A DNA stretch of 64,000 bases from positions 3,658,001-3,722,000 of the forward strand of contig NZ_CP014943.1 in NCBI RefSeq assembly GCF_002077175.1. Reading direction: 5' to 3'. Below, piece after piece: positions 1-10,189 of the stretch. Source of the stretch: Colwellia sp. PAMC 21821 (GTDB lineage: Bacteria; Pseudomonadota; Gammaproteobacteria; Enterobacterales; Alteromonadaceae). Below the pieces are notes generated by a model, which worked only from the letters and a program-made list of their open reading frames with translations, had not been told where the DNA came from and did no database searches. Within the stretch, counting starts at the first letter, position 1. Each line of letters starts with the position of its first letter. The translations under genes and the position numbers were made by a program.

Positions 1-33
1 TAATTGCAACAGTAAGCAGCCATAAGTAGTCAT

Positions 34-582
34 ATGAGTAAAAAAAATAGTCGTTCGAGCTCAAAACCCACAAAAGTCGTTGTCGAACGTTTTTGGGAAA
101 CAAAAACATTAAATGAGATGACGCGAAGTGAGTGGGAATCATTGTGTGATGGTTGTGCTAAATGTTGCCTGAATAAATTCATTGATGACGATAGCACTAC
201 CGATGAAACCGAGTTGATGCCGACCACGCATATTGCTGAAGGTGAGCAAATGAGCTACTCAAACATTGCTTGTCATTTACTCAATGATAAAACTTGTCAG
301 TGTTCAAAGTACGAGCAGCGTACTGTACTCGTGCCAGACTGCGTGCAGTTAACCCAAGAGAATTTAGATGATGTGTTTTTTATGCCGCCAAGCTGTACTT
401 ATCGGCGCTTAAAAGAGGGCAGAGGTATGCCGTCTTGGCACCCACTGTTGCACAATGGCAAAAAATCAGCCATGCACCAAGCAGGTATGTCAGTGCGTGG
501 TAAAATCATTAAAGATAACGATGTTGAATTAGACGATTTTGAAGACTATATCGTGCTTTGGCCACTGAACGATATTAATTAA
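34..582 (+). CDS. YcgN-family cysteine-cluster protein (UPF0260)
   Basis: A 182-residue soluble protein of the YcgN/UPF0260 family, part of the wider CxxCxxCC (Fe-S or zinc cluster) superfamily; its biochemical role is not established. A cysteine cluster is visible at residues 38, 41, 44 and 45 (CDGCAKCC), with more cysteines around residues 80-105, as expected for metal binding. The N-terminus is longer and more basic and serine-rich than the family core, which begins near WETKTLNEMTRSEWE. The ATG follows only 33 bases of window, so its promoter lies outside. A hairpin follows the stop. Family assignment is firm; function is unknown. Confidence 0.85.
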   Translation: MSKKNSRSSSKPTKVVVERFWETKTLNEMTRSEWESLCDGCAKCCLNKFIDDDSTTDETELMPTTHIAEGEQMSYSNIACHLLNDKTCQCSKYEQRTVLVPDCVQLTQENLDDVFFMPPSCTYRRLKEGRGMPSWHPLLHNGKKSAMHQAGMSVRGKIIKDNDVELDDFEDYIVLWPLNDIN

Positions 583-643
583 TTCATCAGAATATTCGTA
601 TCATGCATAATAAGTGATGCTAGATATTAACCATGCTACTAAC

Positions 644-674
644 CTGAAAGCTTAAAGTAATAGTAAGCTTTCAG
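644..674. terminator. Hairpin after the YcgN gene
   Basis: CTGAAAGCTTA and TAAGCTTTCAG form an 11-bp perfect stem with a 9-nt loop between the YcgN stop and the convergent ROK remnant. There is no clear T run on either side, so it may be a weak bidirectional terminator. Confidence 0.4.
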
Positions 675-697
675 CCATTTATTCAGCAACTTTTATA

Positions 698-1066
698 TTA
701 AAGGCATAATGCTCTAAAGGGCAAACTCGCTGCGCCGACAGATACTGGCTCATAAGTTACTTCTGATATCAGCAATTCTGGTTTAGGCCGCTCGGAAGAA
801 CGACGATGTAACGCATACATAACCACTTCCTTGATCAATAATTTAGATAATGATTTTGGTATGTGTCCACCAATGACAATGGCTTGGGTATCTAATAAAG
901 CGGCTGATGATGACGCCACCAAACTTACTGCATCTTTAACTTTTGTTATCCACTCTTGAACGCCAGGCCAGTTAATATCGAACGACGCCATTAAGTCAGC
1001 ATGAGTGCTAATATTAACCCCATTATTGATTAATATTTGTCGTAAGTTTTCTAAGTTAGGGTAGAC
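698..1066 (-). pseudogene. C-terminal remnant of a ROK-family sugar kinase
   Basis: The minus-strand frame stays open from about 1080 down to the stop at 698. It reads through a typical ROK C-terminal region: LRQILINNGVNISTHADL, then a helical stretch, then LLDTQAIVIGG, the conserved LLDPxxIVIGG strand of ROK sugar kinases. The N-terminal half with the ATP-binding DxGGT motif and the CxCGxxGC zinc motif is absent; the sequence upstream belongs to the symporter remnant on the other strand. The first ATG (991) lies inside the conserved domain, so this is a fragment and not a small gene. The sugar specificity cannot be read from what is left. Confidence 0.75.
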
Positions 1067-1074
1067 ATATATTT

Positions 1075-1614
1075 TTGGCGGAAGAATATCGCCAACCTCT
1101 CCAGCGTTGCCGTATTACCAATAAAACACCCGACGATGAAACCTACATGAAATATGCTAAATATACTTCTGTTATTTGGGGTGTTGTGACGCTAACGTTG
1201 TCACTATACGCAGGTGATATAGCCGCAACGGTTATTGAAGCAATAAATAAAGTTGGCTCAGTGTTTTATGGTCCAATATTAGCTATTTTCTTATTAGCTG
1301 TTTTTGACAAACGCTTGTCTGCTTTACAAGTTAACATTGGTTTACTTGTTGGTGTTGCACTTAACTTGTTTCTTTGGTTATCAGTACCAGAGTTATTCTG
1401 GTTTTGGTGGAATTTAATTGGCTTAGTAGTTACGTGTGTAGTTGCTTACACCATATTAATTTTTAGTAATAAAGAGCGTCCAGCTTATAATCCAAAATTA
1501 ACGTCTTTATCTGATACTCCTGCAATTTTAACAAGAAAAGACATGATGGTTTTAATAGCTTACTTTATCGTCATGATCGCTATTTGCCTATCTATTCCAA
1601 TGCTGTTTCATTAA
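1075..1614 (+). pseudogene. C-terminal remnant of a sodium:solute symporter (SSS family)
   Basis: About 180 residues matching the end of an SLC5-type sodium/solute symporter. EEYRQPLQRCRITNKTPDDETYMKYAKY resembles the cytoplasmic loop that normally follows TM8 of these 12-14 TM carriers. At least four hydrophobic helices follow, the last being MVLIAYFIVMIAICLSIPMLF. A full protein would be 500 residues or more, so some 60-65 percent of the N-terminus, including the sodium site, is missing. The only starts are an internal TTG (1075) without a ribosome-binding site and a later ATG. It lies head to head with the ROK fragment, and the junction falls at about 1066-1080. Confidence 0.75.
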
Positions 1615-1684
1615 GACCAGAAGCCTTAGAACCCAGAGGGCTGAAAAGCCTTTTGTCTCTTTTTATTTTATGTGTGAAATAATC

Positions 1685-2949
1685 ATGAAAACCAAACAAT
1701 TTTTACAAAACCTTTTTGAAATCGCGGTCAATGAAAGTCTACCTTCGGTCTGTATGCCTAAACACCTTGAAAACATAGATGCGAGTAATGGTTTATGTGT
1801 TATCGGCGCGGGTAAAGCGGCTGTCGATATGGCTAATACTATGCATCAATTTTTCGGTGATAAATGCTATGGCACGGTTGTTACTCGTCATGGTTATACA
1901 ACAAAGTCGACTATTGGACGCATAAAAATATTAACCGCGGGCCATCCAATACCTGATGAAGGCAGTGCTAACGCCGGGAAAGAAATTTTAGCCTTAGCTA
2001 AAAGTGTCCCTGAAAATGTGCCAGTAGTTTTCTTAATTTCAGGCGGCGGATCTGCGTTACTTTCTTTACCAATCGAAGGCGTTTCTTTTGAAGAAAAAAT
2101 GAAGCTAAATAAATTTTTATTAGGCTCAGGTGCCTCTATTGATGAAATTAATTGCGTTCGAAAACAATTATCACAAATAAAAGGCGGCAGGTTGGCACAA
2201 GCCATAAAAGGTGATTTTTACACCCTTATTATTTCTGATGTTGTTGGTGATGACCCTGCCACTATTGCTTCAGGTCCAACAGTTAAAGATCATACAACTC
2301 CCGAGCAAGCATTAACTATCTTAACTAAATATGGTTGGACACGCGTTCCCGCCATTGAACAAGCATTATTAGCAGGGCATAAAAGTGCAGTTAACAATGT
2401 ACCTTCGCCTGATGTAATTAAAAACTTTACCATCATGGCGAATGCTAGACAGTCAATTGATAAAGCTATTTCTACGATTGATAAATCAAAATGGCATGTT
2501 GAAGTGCTAAATTATGATGAAGTAGGGGATGCCAATAAAGTTGCGGAGCAACACGCTGCAATCGCATTACGTGCGCTTAAAACTAATAAACCTACCTTAC
2601 TATTTTCTGGGGGGAACTAACCGTTACTTTAGCTGATGCTTCTGGTCAAGGGGGCCCTAATCAACAATATATGCTGGCATTAGCCATTGCACTTAAGGGC
2701 GAAAAAGGCATTGTTGCATTAGCTTGTGATACCGATGGTATTGATGGCAGCGAAGATGTAGCAGGCGCTTATATTGACGCAACTACGTTACTTAGATCGA
2801 ATGAACTCGGCTTGTCAGCGATTAATTATTTAAAGACCAATGATTGTTTTAACTTTTTTAAGCCACTAGATGATTTAATAATAACGGGGCCAACACATAC
2901 CAATGTTAATGACTTTAGGGTGATTATGATTGATCCAAGTTTGTCATAA
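1685..2949 (+). pseudogene. Glycerate 2-kinase, MOFRL/TtuD family, frameshifted
   Basis: Glycerate kinase of the GckA/TtuD (DUF4147 plus MOFRL) family, which phosphorylates D-glycerate to 2-phosphoglycerate. Frame 1 runs from ATG 1685 (an upstream ATG at 1670 has no ribosome site) through VIGAGKAA, AGHPIPDEGS, FLISGGGSALL, KQLSQIKGGRLA and IISDVVGDDPATIASGPT. It ends at LFSGGN-stop at 2620. The continuation ELTVTLADASGQGGPNQQYMLALA is in the next frame to 2949. It joins perfectly if the six-G run at 2609-2614 is seven Gs, giving SGGELTVT, close to the family SGGETTV. The restored protein is about 421 residues, normal for the family. Either a real frameshift or a homopolymer error. It sits behind the two truncated sugar genes. 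Confidence 0.85.
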
Positions 2950-3059
2950 ATTATAACTGGCCTTGCAGAGAATAAGTTACAAGGTCAGTTTTTTAACGAT
3001 ATTTAATGGTTCGTATTTTAAATAGTAAAGTTAAATACATTCAGCCAAAACTACTACGG

Positions 3060-3581
3060 CTAATCCACTTGCTCTAAATCTTTCAAATAGCGTTCGCCAT
3101 TTTCAACATAATGCATTGCAGACTTTGTAAACATTTCTCGGGTTGACTCATCAAGTGGTTTAATAATTTTAGCGGGCGATCCTATAACTAAGTGTCCGTC
3201 TGGTACTTGCATATTTTCAGTGACTAAACTGTTAGCACCAATTAAGCAGTTTTTACCAATATTAGCGCCATTGAGTACGACCGCGTTCATGCCCACTAGG
3301 GTGTTATCTCCTATGGTGCAACCATGCAACATAACTTTATGGCCAACCGTAACATTACTGCCAATGGTCATGGGGTATTGTGCATCAACATGTAAAATTG
3401 AACCGTCTTGAATATTGGTTTGCTCACCGATGTTAATGCTGGCTACGTCGGCACGAATGACGACATTAAACCAAATGCTGGTCTGTTTTCCTAAGGTTAC
3501 GTCTCCGATTAGTGTGGCATTGGGGGCGATAAAGTTACTCTCATTTAAACTAGGGACTAAATCAGCTAATCGATAAATCAT
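3060..3581 (-). CDS. Gamma carbonic anhydrase-like hexapeptide protein (YrdA/PaaY type)
   Basis: A 173-residue left-handed beta-helix protein built of hexapeptide repeats such as IGDVTL, IGEQTN, IGSNVT, IGDNTL and IGANSL. Three histidines at residues 64 (LHVD), 81 (GHKV) and 86 (LHGC) match the zinc triad of gamma-class carbonic anhydrases. The family contains true CO2 hydratases as well as acyltransferase-like or thioesterase-like members such as PaaY, so the substrate is not certain. Length and start (MIYRLADLVP) are typical of YrdA. It is transcribed alone, convergent with the glycerate kinase. Confidence 0.88.
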   Translation of the reverse strand: MIYRLADLVPSLNESNFIAPNATLIGDVTLGKQTSIWFNVVIRADVASINIGEQTNIQDGSILHVDAQYPMTIGSNVTVGHKVMLHGCTIGDNTLVGMNAVVLNGANIGKNCLIGANSLVTENMQVPDGHLVIGSPAKIIKPLDESTREMFTKSAMHYVENGERYLKDLEQVD

Positions 3582-3650
3582 CTACTTTTCCTTTTTTAGA
3601 ATATATCTCTTTATATTAATCTATTCATGTCATAGCGCAAACTAGACCTT

Positions 3651-3810
3651 ATACCAATTGATATAAACAATCGATCATTCTAAAGCGGTTTAAATATCCA
3701 GTATCTACGTTGCTTTCAATCCCAATAGCCTGCTATTGCTCAATCAAGCTCCTTGCTACTGAAAATTTATCCTCGTTTAAAATTGATCGATTCATTAAAT
3801 CAATTGGTAT
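3651..3810. repeat. MITE-like interspersed repeat with ATACCAATTGAT termini
   Basis: A 160-bp non-coding element. It begins ATACCAATTGAT (3651-3662) and ends ATCAATTGGTAT (3799-3810), 12 bp of perfect terminal inverted repeat that extends imperfectly to about 30 bp through an ATCGATCA core. It carries no ORF. A diverged copy in opposite orientation surrounds the IS element at 16407-18073; both share the GAGGATAAATT and TTTAAACCGC blocks. It occupies the 447-bp gap between the carbonic-anhydrase-like gene and pntA. Nothing else was recognised in that gap. Confidence 0.7.
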
Positions 3811-4028
3811 TAGACTACGACCAACAAAATTATAAAGGTTGTCCTATAATGAAAATAAACCAGCTTGATGTATGAAAATTAAACAATTAATGGTAAAACA
3901 TTAATCTAGTTAGTAATAATAATAATTTTAACGTTCAGTCGAATCAAATAACTCGTAAGTAAGCTCGGCATAATAAATTAAGTCTTGAGCTTGTGAACTG
4001 GGTTTTTATGATGAAATAAAGGTGATTT

Positions 4029-5567
4029 ATGATTATTGGTATACCCAAAGAAGCATTGTCAGGTGAGAACCGAGTCGCAAGCGCGCCAACGGCGGTAACT
4101 TCCTTGCTCAAGCTTGGTTTTGAAGTGCAAATACAAAAAGGTTGCGGTACAAAAGCAAGTTTTACCGATCAAGAGTTTATTGATGCCGGTGCAAGTGTTG
4201 TGACTAAGAAAAATGTTTGGTTGTCAGATATTATCTTTAAAGTAAATCCGCCAACGATTGAAGAAGTCGCAGCAATGAAAGATGGGGCTTATCTCATTGG
4301 CTTTATTGCACCAGCCCAAAACGACGATATTTTAGCCGCGTTAAAAGCCAAATCAATCACTACGTTAGCTATGGAAATGGTGCCAAGAATGACCCGCAGT
4401 CAATCCATGGACGCGTTAAGTTCAATGGCCAATATTGCGGGTTATCGTGCCGTTATTGAAGCCACTCATCAGTTTGGCCGTTTTTTAACGGGGCAAATAA
4501 CCGCGGCGGGCAAAATGCCACCGGCTAAAGTGATGATTATTGGTGCTGGTGTTGCTGGTTTAGCGGCCATTGGCACGGCGAGTAGTTTAGGGGCCATTGT
4601 TCGAGCCTTTGATACCCGTCCTGAAGTAAAAGAGCAAATCGAAAGTATGGGGGCTGAGTTTCTAGAACTTGACTACGAAGAGCCAGAAGATACCGGATCG
4701 GGTGATGGTTACGCCAAAGAAATGAGCAAAGCCTTTATCGATGCAGAAATGGCGTTATTTGCAGCACAAGCAAAAGATGTTGATATTATTATTACCACCG
4801 CGATGATCCCCGGAAAACCGGCACCTAAGCTGATTACCGCAGCAATGGTTGAGTCGATGAAAACCGGTAGTATTGTGGTTGACTTAGCAGCCGCAGGTGG
4901 CGGTAATTGTGAATTAACAGAAGCGGGTAAAGTGGTTAATGCCAATGGCGTAAAAATCATTGGTTACACCGATTTAGTATCCCGTTTACCTAATCAGTCA
5001 TCACAACTTTATGCAAACAACTTGGTGAGCTTAGCGAAACTGCTCTGTAAAGAAAAAGACGGCACACTACATATTGATTTTGACGATCTCGTTATTCGTA
5101 ACATGACGGTAGTTAATCAAAACGAAATCACCTTCCCGCCACCACCAATTCAAGTGAGTGCAGCGCCTGCTAAAGCGAAAGTAGCGCCGGTTAAAACCGC
5201 AGAAGTTAAGCCTGATGAACCGATGAGCCCCGCTAAAAAATACGGCATGATGGCGGCTGGTGCTTTACTGTTTGGTTGGGTCGCAAGTGTTGCACCTGCT
5301 GATTTTCTCTCACATTTTACGGTGTTTGTTCTAGCCTGTGTAATTGGTTACAACGTGGTATGGAATGTTAGCCATTCGCTACATACTCCGTTAATGAGCG
5401 TAACCAATGCCATATCAGGCATTATTATCGTTGGCGCAATTTTACAGGTGGGTAATAGTAGCCCACTCATTCAATTGCTCGCCGGTGTCGCAATACTTAT
5501 TGCCACTATCAACATTGTTGGTGGCTTTGTTGTCACTAAACGTATGTTAAAAATGTTTAGAAAATAA
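4029..5567 (+). CDS. pntA: NAD(P) transhydrogenase subunit alpha
   Basis: Subunit alpha of the proton-translocating transhydrogenase of the inner membrane, which moves hydride between NADH and NADP+ using the proton gradient and so supplies NADPH. It is 512 residues, matching the E. coli form. An alanine dehydrogenase/PNT N-terminal domain ([17 protein letters not shown]) comes first. A Rossmann NAD-binding domain follows with [13 protein letters not shown] near residue 175 and the RQD-loop-like [16 protein letters not shown] proline/alanine/lysine linker is at about residues 375-400, and the C-terminal membrane part has four helices. pntB follows 11 bases after the stop, so the two are co-transcribed. 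Confidence 0.97.
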   Translation: MIIGIPKEALSGENRVASAPTAVTSLLKLGFEVQIQKGCGTKASFTDQEFIDAGASVVTKKNVWLSDIIFKVNPPTIEEVAAMKDGAYLIGFIAPAQNDDILAALKAKSITTLAMEMVPRMTRSQSMDALSSMANIAGYRAVIEATHQFGRFLTGQITAAGKMPPAKVMIIGAGVAGLAAIGTASSLGAIVRAFDTRPEVKEQIESMGAEFLELDYEEPEDTGSGDGYAKEMSKAFIDAEMALFAAQAKDVDIIITTAMIPGKPAPKLITAAMVESMKTGSIVVDLAAAGGGNCELTEAGKVVNANGVKIIGYTDLVSRLPNQSSQLYANNLVSLAKLLCKEKDGTLHIDFDDLVIRNMTVVNQNEITFPPPPIQVSAAPAKAKVAPVKTAEVKPDEPMSPAKKYGMMAAGALLFGWVASVAPADFLSHFTVFVLACVIGYNVVWNVSHSLHTPLMSVTNAISGIIIVGAILQVGNSSPLIQLLAGVAILIATINIVGGFVVTKRMLKMFRK

Positions 5568-5578
5568 GGGACACTGTA

Positions 5579-6982
5579 ATGGAATTTTCTCAAGGTTTTA
5601 TTAGTGCAGCGTATATTGTTGCCGCGTTATTGTTCATTTTTAGTTTAGCCGGATTAAGTAAACAGCAAACCGCTGAAACGGGTAATTGGTATGGTATTGT
5701 CGGTATGGCCATTGCGCTTATTGCTACCATTGCTGACCCACGTGTCGACAACGTTTGGATTATTTTAGTGACTATGGTCATTGGCGCAATCATTGGCTTA
5801 AAGTTAGCCAAAAAAGTTGAAATGACTCAAATGCCAGAGCTAGTGGCCATATTGCATAGCTTTGTAGGCTTAGCGGCGGTAATGGTTGGCTTTAATAGCT
5901 ACTTTGAAATGGATCATTCAATGGGCACTTTGTACACTCAAAGTGATCTCATGGCGATTAATATCCATTTAGTTGAAGTTTTTCTTGGTGTATTTATCGG
6001 CGCGGTAACTTTTACCGGTTCCATTGTTGCGTTTGGTAAATTACGTGGCGTGATTAACTCGGCGGCATTAATGCTACCACATCGTCATAAACTCAACTTA
6101 GCCGCTGGCGTATTATCATTTATGCTGTTAGCGAGTTTTGTCGAGCAAGGTGGCGGTGATGGTACTTTATATCTTATGGCGATAATTGCGCTAGCTTTTG
6201 GTTGGCATTTAGTGGCGTCAATTGGCGGTGCTGATATGCCGGTGGTGGTATCTATGCTCAACTCTTATTCTGGTTGGGCCGCCGCCGCCGCAGGTTTTAT
6301 GTTAAATAATGATTTGCTTATTGTTACCGGCGCATTAGTGGGTTCATCAGGGGCTATTCTTTCTTATATTATGTGTAAAGCGATGAACCGCTCATTTATC
6401 AGTGTTATTGCCGGTGGTTTTGGTACTAATGTGGTTATCGATACCGACACCGATTATGGCGATCATGTTGAAACGACCGCTGAATCAGTCGCAGATATGC
6501 TAAATGGCGCTAAGTCGGTCATTATTACACCAGGTTACGGTATGGCAGTCGCGCAAGCTCAGTATCCCGTGTATAAATTGACCCAAGCACTCAAAGAAAA
6601 AGGTATTGAAGTGCGTTTTGCTATTCATCCCGTGGCTGGTCGTTTACCTGGTCATATGAACGTATTATTAGCAGAAGCTAAAGTGCCTTACGATATTGTC
6701 TTAGGTATGGAAGAAATTAATGATGATTTTGCTGAAACTGATGTGGTGTTGGTGATAGGGGCAAACGATACGGTAAACCCCGCAGCGGCCGAAGATCCCA
6801 CAAGCCCGATTGCTGGCATGCCGGTATTAGAAGTTTGGCACGCGAAAAATGTAGTGGTATTCAAACGTTCAATGAGCACAGGTTATGCCGGTGTACAAAA
6901 TCCATTGTTTTTTAAAGACAATACACAAATGTTGTTTGGTGATGCTAAAGACTCGGTTGAAGAAATATTTAAGGCCTTATAG
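5579..6982 (+). CDS. pntB: NAD(P) transhydrogenase subunit beta
   Basis: Subunit beta of the transhydrogenase. The N-terminal two thirds are membrane helices carrying the proton channel. The C-terminal dIII domain binds NADP(H), with the [10 protein letters not shown] fingerprint near residue 320, followed by [21 protein letters not shown] and the NDTVNPAA segment that contacts the nucleotide. It is 467 residues, normal for PntB. It lies 11 bp behind pntA, with GGGACACTGTA before the ATG. A strong intrinsic terminator 45 bp after the stop closes the operon. Confidence 0.97.
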   Translation: MEFSQGFISAAYIVAALLFIFSLAGLSKQQTAETGNWYGIVGMAIALIATIADPRVDNVWIILVTMVIGAIIGLKLAKKVEMTQMPELVAILHSFVGLAAVMVGFNSYFEMDHSMGTLYTQSDLMAINIHLVEVFLGVFIGAVTFTGSIVAFGKLRGVINSAALMLPHRHKLNLAAGVLSFMLLASFVEQGGGDGTLYLMAIIALAFGWHLVASIGGADMPVVVSMLNSYSGWAAAAAGFMLNNDLLIVTGALVGSSGAILSYIMCKAMNRSFISVIAGGFGTNVVIDTDTDYGDHVETTAESVADMLNGAKSVIITPGYGMAVAQAQYPVYKLTQALKEKGIEVRFAIHPVAGRLPGHMNVLLAEAKVPYDIVLGMEEINDDFAETDVVLVIGANDTVNPAAAEDPTSPIAGMPVLEVWHAKNVVVFKRSMSTGYAGVQNPLFFKDNTQMLFGDAKDSVEEIFKAL

Positions 6983-7025
6983 CTTGCTAGAGCTTTGCTC
7001 GCGTAAAGTTTAAAAAATATAAATT

Positions 7026-7051
7026 GCCGATACTTGTTATCGGCTTTTTTA
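7026..7051 (+). terminator. Intrinsic terminator of pntAB
   Basis: GCCGATA-CTTGT-TATCGGC forms a 7-bp stem directly followed by TTTTTT; a classical rho-independent terminator 45 bp after pntB. Confidence 0.88.
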
Positions 7052-7251
7052 TTGCTAAAACTCAATTCTGTAATAGCCAGACGCTAAAATTGTAATTTAT
7101 ACATGTTTTACTTCATATTGACTTATTTTTAACCATGCAAGTTGTTATTGATTTTATTCGTTATTGTGATGATAAATTTATTTATCCGACAGACTATTTT
7201 GCTAAACTACGCGAGTTGAAATTTCTAAAAATAAATCCTTCGGAGAATAAC

Positions 7252-8688
7252 GTGATAGAACCCAGTGTAATTGAGCCCAGTATCATAGAATTATGGGTAG
7301 GAACTATTAACGGTTATTTATGGGGTAGTATTTTAATTTATCTGCTTAGTGCTTGTGGTATCTGGTTTACGTTTCGCTTGAAAGGCTTACAATTCAGACG
7401 CTTTTTTCATATGTTCACCATTTTAAAAACCAGTCGTAAAAGTTCAAGCCAAGGTATTTCTTCTTTTCAGGCACTTTGTACATCGTTGGCGGCTCGTGTT
7501 GGTACTGGCAATTTAATGGGCGTTGCGGTGGCTATATCTCTGGGTGGTGCTGGCGCGGTATTTTGGATGTGGTTAATTGCTTTAGTCGGCATGGCTACCG
7601 CATTTGCTGAAAGTACCTTAGGTCAGCTCTATAAAGAGCGTGATAGCATGGGCAACTTTCGTGGTGGTCCCGCGTATTATATGAGCAAAGGCTTAAAGAA
7701 TAAAAAATTAGCCATTACTTTCTCGCTGTGTTTGTTTTTTGGCTATGGTTTTGTTTTTAGTGCCGTACAAGCGAATTCTATTACCAGTGCATTTAATGGC
7801 TCATACGGTTTTAATCCACTTTACACAGGCATAGTTATAACCCTAGCGGCAGGCTTTATTATTTTGGGTGGACTAAAAAATATTGCCCGCTTTGCTGAAC
7901 TAACCGTACCTTTTATGGGCTTGCTTTATTTATTGGTTTGCTTCGCGGTTATTTGGATGAACATTGAAAGAGTGCCGATGGTCATCAGTGATATTTTTGC
8001 TTCTGCTTTGGGCTTAAAAGAAGCGGGTAGTGGGCTTGTCGGTGCTGCTATTGTGCAAGGCGTTAAGCGTGGTTTGTATTCTAATGAAGCCGGTATGGGT
8101 AGTGCGCCTAATGCCGCTGCTGCTGCCGAACCATTTCCTCCGCATCCGGTATCGCAAGGTTATATTCAAATGCTGGCCGTGTTCTTCGACACCATTGTTA
8201 TCTGTTCATGTACGGCAATTTTAATCTTACTTTTTAAAGATACCGGTGGTGAAGCGCAAGGCATTCAACTAACGCAACAAGCATTGGCTTATCAAGTGGG
8301 CGATTGGGGCAGCGACTTTATTACTATCGCTATTTTGTTATTTGCTTTTACGTCAATCGTGGCAAATTTTGCCTATGCTGATAATAATTTAAAATATTTA
8401 AAAATGGATAACGTTTTAGGCCGCTGGTTTTTACGTATTGGATTTTTACTGATGTTGGTCTTTGGCTCTGTCGCGACTTTACCTGAAGTTATCGCCTTAG
8501 CTGATTTATCGACCGGCTTAATGACCATATTTAATGTTACTGCGTTGTTTATGTTATCTAAAGTGGTGGTTAAAATCACAAAAGACTACCATAACCAGCA
8601 AGATAAAGGCTTATTGCCGACTTATCAGGCTGATGAAGCCGAAGAACAACGCTTAAATTTAACGAAAGGCATCTGGCTTAAAAAGTAG
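7252..8688 (+). CDS. Alanine/glycine:cation symporter (AGCS family)
   Basis: Sodium- or proton-coupled importer of alanine or glycine in the inner membrane, AGCS/DagA-AlsT family, with about ten hydrophobic segments. The AGCS signatures are clear: FQALCTSLAARVGTGNLMGVA, GNFRGGPAYYMSKGL and SNEAGMGSAPNAAAAA. I choose GTG 7252 because GGAG (7242-7245) lies 6 bases upstream and the resulting 478 residues fit the family. The longer reading from ATG 7135 adds 39 residues, has no ribosome site and no homology-like content. The gene stands alone between the pntAB terminator and the helicase. Exact substrate and ion are inferred from the family. Confidence 0.92.
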   Translation: MIEPSVIEPSIIELWVGTINGYLWGSILIYLLSACGIWFTFRLKGLQFRRFFHMFTILKTSRKSSSQGISSFQALCTSLAARVGTGNLMGVAVAISLGGAGAVFWMWLIALVGMATAFAESTLGQLYKERDSMGNFRGGPAYYMSKGLKNKKLAITFSLCLFFGYGFVFSAVQANSITSAFNGSYGFNPLYTGIVITLAAGFIILGGLKNIARFAELTVPFMGLLYLLVCFAVIWMNIERVPMVISDIFASALGLKEAGSGLVGAAIVQGVKRGLYSNEAGMGSAPNAAAAAEPFPPHPVSQGYIQMLAVFFDTIVICSCTAILILLFKDTGGEAQGIQLTQQALAYQVGDWGSDFITIAILLFAFTSIVANFAYADNNLKYLKMDNVLGRWFLRIGFLLMLVFGSVATLPEVIALADLSTGLMTIFNVTALFMLSKVVVKITKDYHNQQDKGLLPTYQADEAEEQRLNLTKGIWLKK

Positions 8689-8813
8689 TGTTTACACGCG
8701 TAATATTTAATACAAGCAACTGTTAACAAAGCTGCTATAATGCGCGCCTTAATATTTTGGCGTGCTGCTTTTAGTCGGTACGTTGTTTACGATAATACAG
8801 AAATGGTGATGTG

Positions 8814-10154
8814 ATGAGTGTGGATTCAATAGGTTTATCGGCTGACTTACTTAAAGCGGTAAAAGCCTGCGGTTATAAAAATTTAACACCGATTCAACAA
8901 ATAGCTATTCCTGTTATTCGTACCGGTGTTGATGTTTTAGCAAGTGCCCAAACAGGTACGGGTAAAACAGCTGCTTTTACTTTGCCAATTCTTGATGGCT
9001 TAGCAAAAAAAGTAAAGCCCAATATCGATGGTTTTGACACCACAACGACAGTAAAAGCCCTGATTTTGACTCCAACGCGTGAGTTAGCGGCACAAGTTGA
9101 GAAAAATGTGAAAGCTTACAGTGAGTTTTTACCTTTGCGCTCTGGTGCTATATTCGGTGGTGTAAATATGCCGCCACAAACAAAAATGCTTAAAAGTGGT
9201 GTTGATATTTTAGTCGCGACACCTGGCCGTTTAATTGAGCACCTTGAACAACGTAATTTAGATTTGTCGCAAGTACAATACCTTGTACTCGATGAAGCCG
9301 ATCGCATGTTAGACATGGGATTTTACAACGATATTGAACGTATCGTAGCCATGATCAAAGCAAAGCATCAAACCTTGATGTTTTCGGCAACATTCTCAAA
9401 TAAAGTTAAAACGCTCGCAAAGAAAGTGCTTAAAACACCTAAAACTATTGAAGTAGCGCGTCAAAACTCAACGTCGGGCAAAGTAAAACAGTCAGTATAT
9501 TGGGTTTCTGAAACCCGTAAAGCTGAGTTGTTGTCTGAACTTATTGGCGTAAATAATTGGCAGCAAGTTTTAGTTTTTGCTGGTACTAAAGAAAGTGCAA
9601 ATGTTTTAGCGAAAGAACTAAAACTCGATGGTATAAAAACCGCTTTATGTCATGGCGATAAAACCCAAGGTGCACGTAATAAAGCCCTAGAGCAATTTGT
9701 TGATGGCAGTGTTCGTGTATTAGTTGCGACCGATGTTGCTGCTCGCGGACTCGATATTGCGAACTTACCTTATGTGGTTAACTTCCATTTACCTTTCCTA
9801 CCAGAAGATTATGTTCACCGTATTGGTCGTACAGGTAGAGCAGGTAAGTCAGGAACTGCGATATCATTAGTTAGCCCTAAAGATGAGCAGTTTCTTGATA
9901 ATATTGAAGCCCTAATTGAGCGAAAGTTTGAGCGTATTATCGTACCGGGTTACGAGTTAGATCGTCCTTTACCGGCACATTACGACGCTAAAGAAGACGC
10001 TCCTTTGAAGAAAAGCCGTTATAAAGCGACACAAGAAAAGAATCAGTTAATTGCTCGTAAAAAAGCTGATGCTACACCTGCAGCGCAACGTAGAGCAAAA
10101 GCAAACAAGAAAAATAAAACGGTTAGTAAAACAGTAAATAAAAAACGTAAATAG
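8814..10154 (+). CDS. DEAD-box ATP-dependent RNA helicase, RhlE-like
   Basis: RNA helicase that remodels structured RNA or RNPs (ribosome assembly or mRNA decay) in the cytoplasm. All motifs are present in order: Q motif (YKNLTPIQQIAIP), AQTGTGKT, PTRELA, DEAD (VLDEADRMLDMGF), SAT, VATDVAARGLDI and HRIGRTGRAG. The last 70 residues are a lysine/arginine-rich tail (KKSRYKATQEKN through KKNKTVSKTVNKKRK), typical of RhlE relatives and probably used for RNA binding. The ATG at 8814 is preferred over the GTG immediately before it. A GGTGA stretch serves as ribosome site. Which of the several paralogues it corresponds to cannot be decided here. Confidence 0.93.
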   Translation: MSVDSIGLSADLLKAVKACGYKNLTPIQQIAIPVIRTGVDVLASAQTGTGKTAAFTLPILDGLAKKVKPNIDGFDTTTTVKALILTPTRELAAQVEKNVKAYSEFLPLRSGAIFGGVNMPPQTKMLKSGVDILVATPGRLIEHLEQRNLDLSQVQYLVLDEADRMLDMGFYNDIERIVAMIKAKHQTLMFSATFSNKVKTLAKKVLKTPKTIEVARQNSTSGKVKQSVYWVSETRKAELLSELIGVNNWQQVLVFAGTKESANVLAKELKLDGIKTALCHGDKTQGARNKALEQFVDGSVRVLVATDVAARGLDIANLPYVVNFHLPFLPEDYVHRIGRTGRAGKSGTAISLVSPKDEQFLDNIEALIERKFERIIVPGYELDRPLPAHYDAKEDAPLKKSRYKATQEKNQLIARKKADATPAAQRRAKANKKNKTVSKTVNKKRK

Positions 10155-10189
10155 TCCATTTCTTAACTTTATAAAGTCACAAGTTATTT

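Noticed and set aside
698..991. A small intact 97-residue gene
   Set aside because: The frame stays open and homologous to ROK kinases upstream of its ATG, so it is a fragment of a larger gene.
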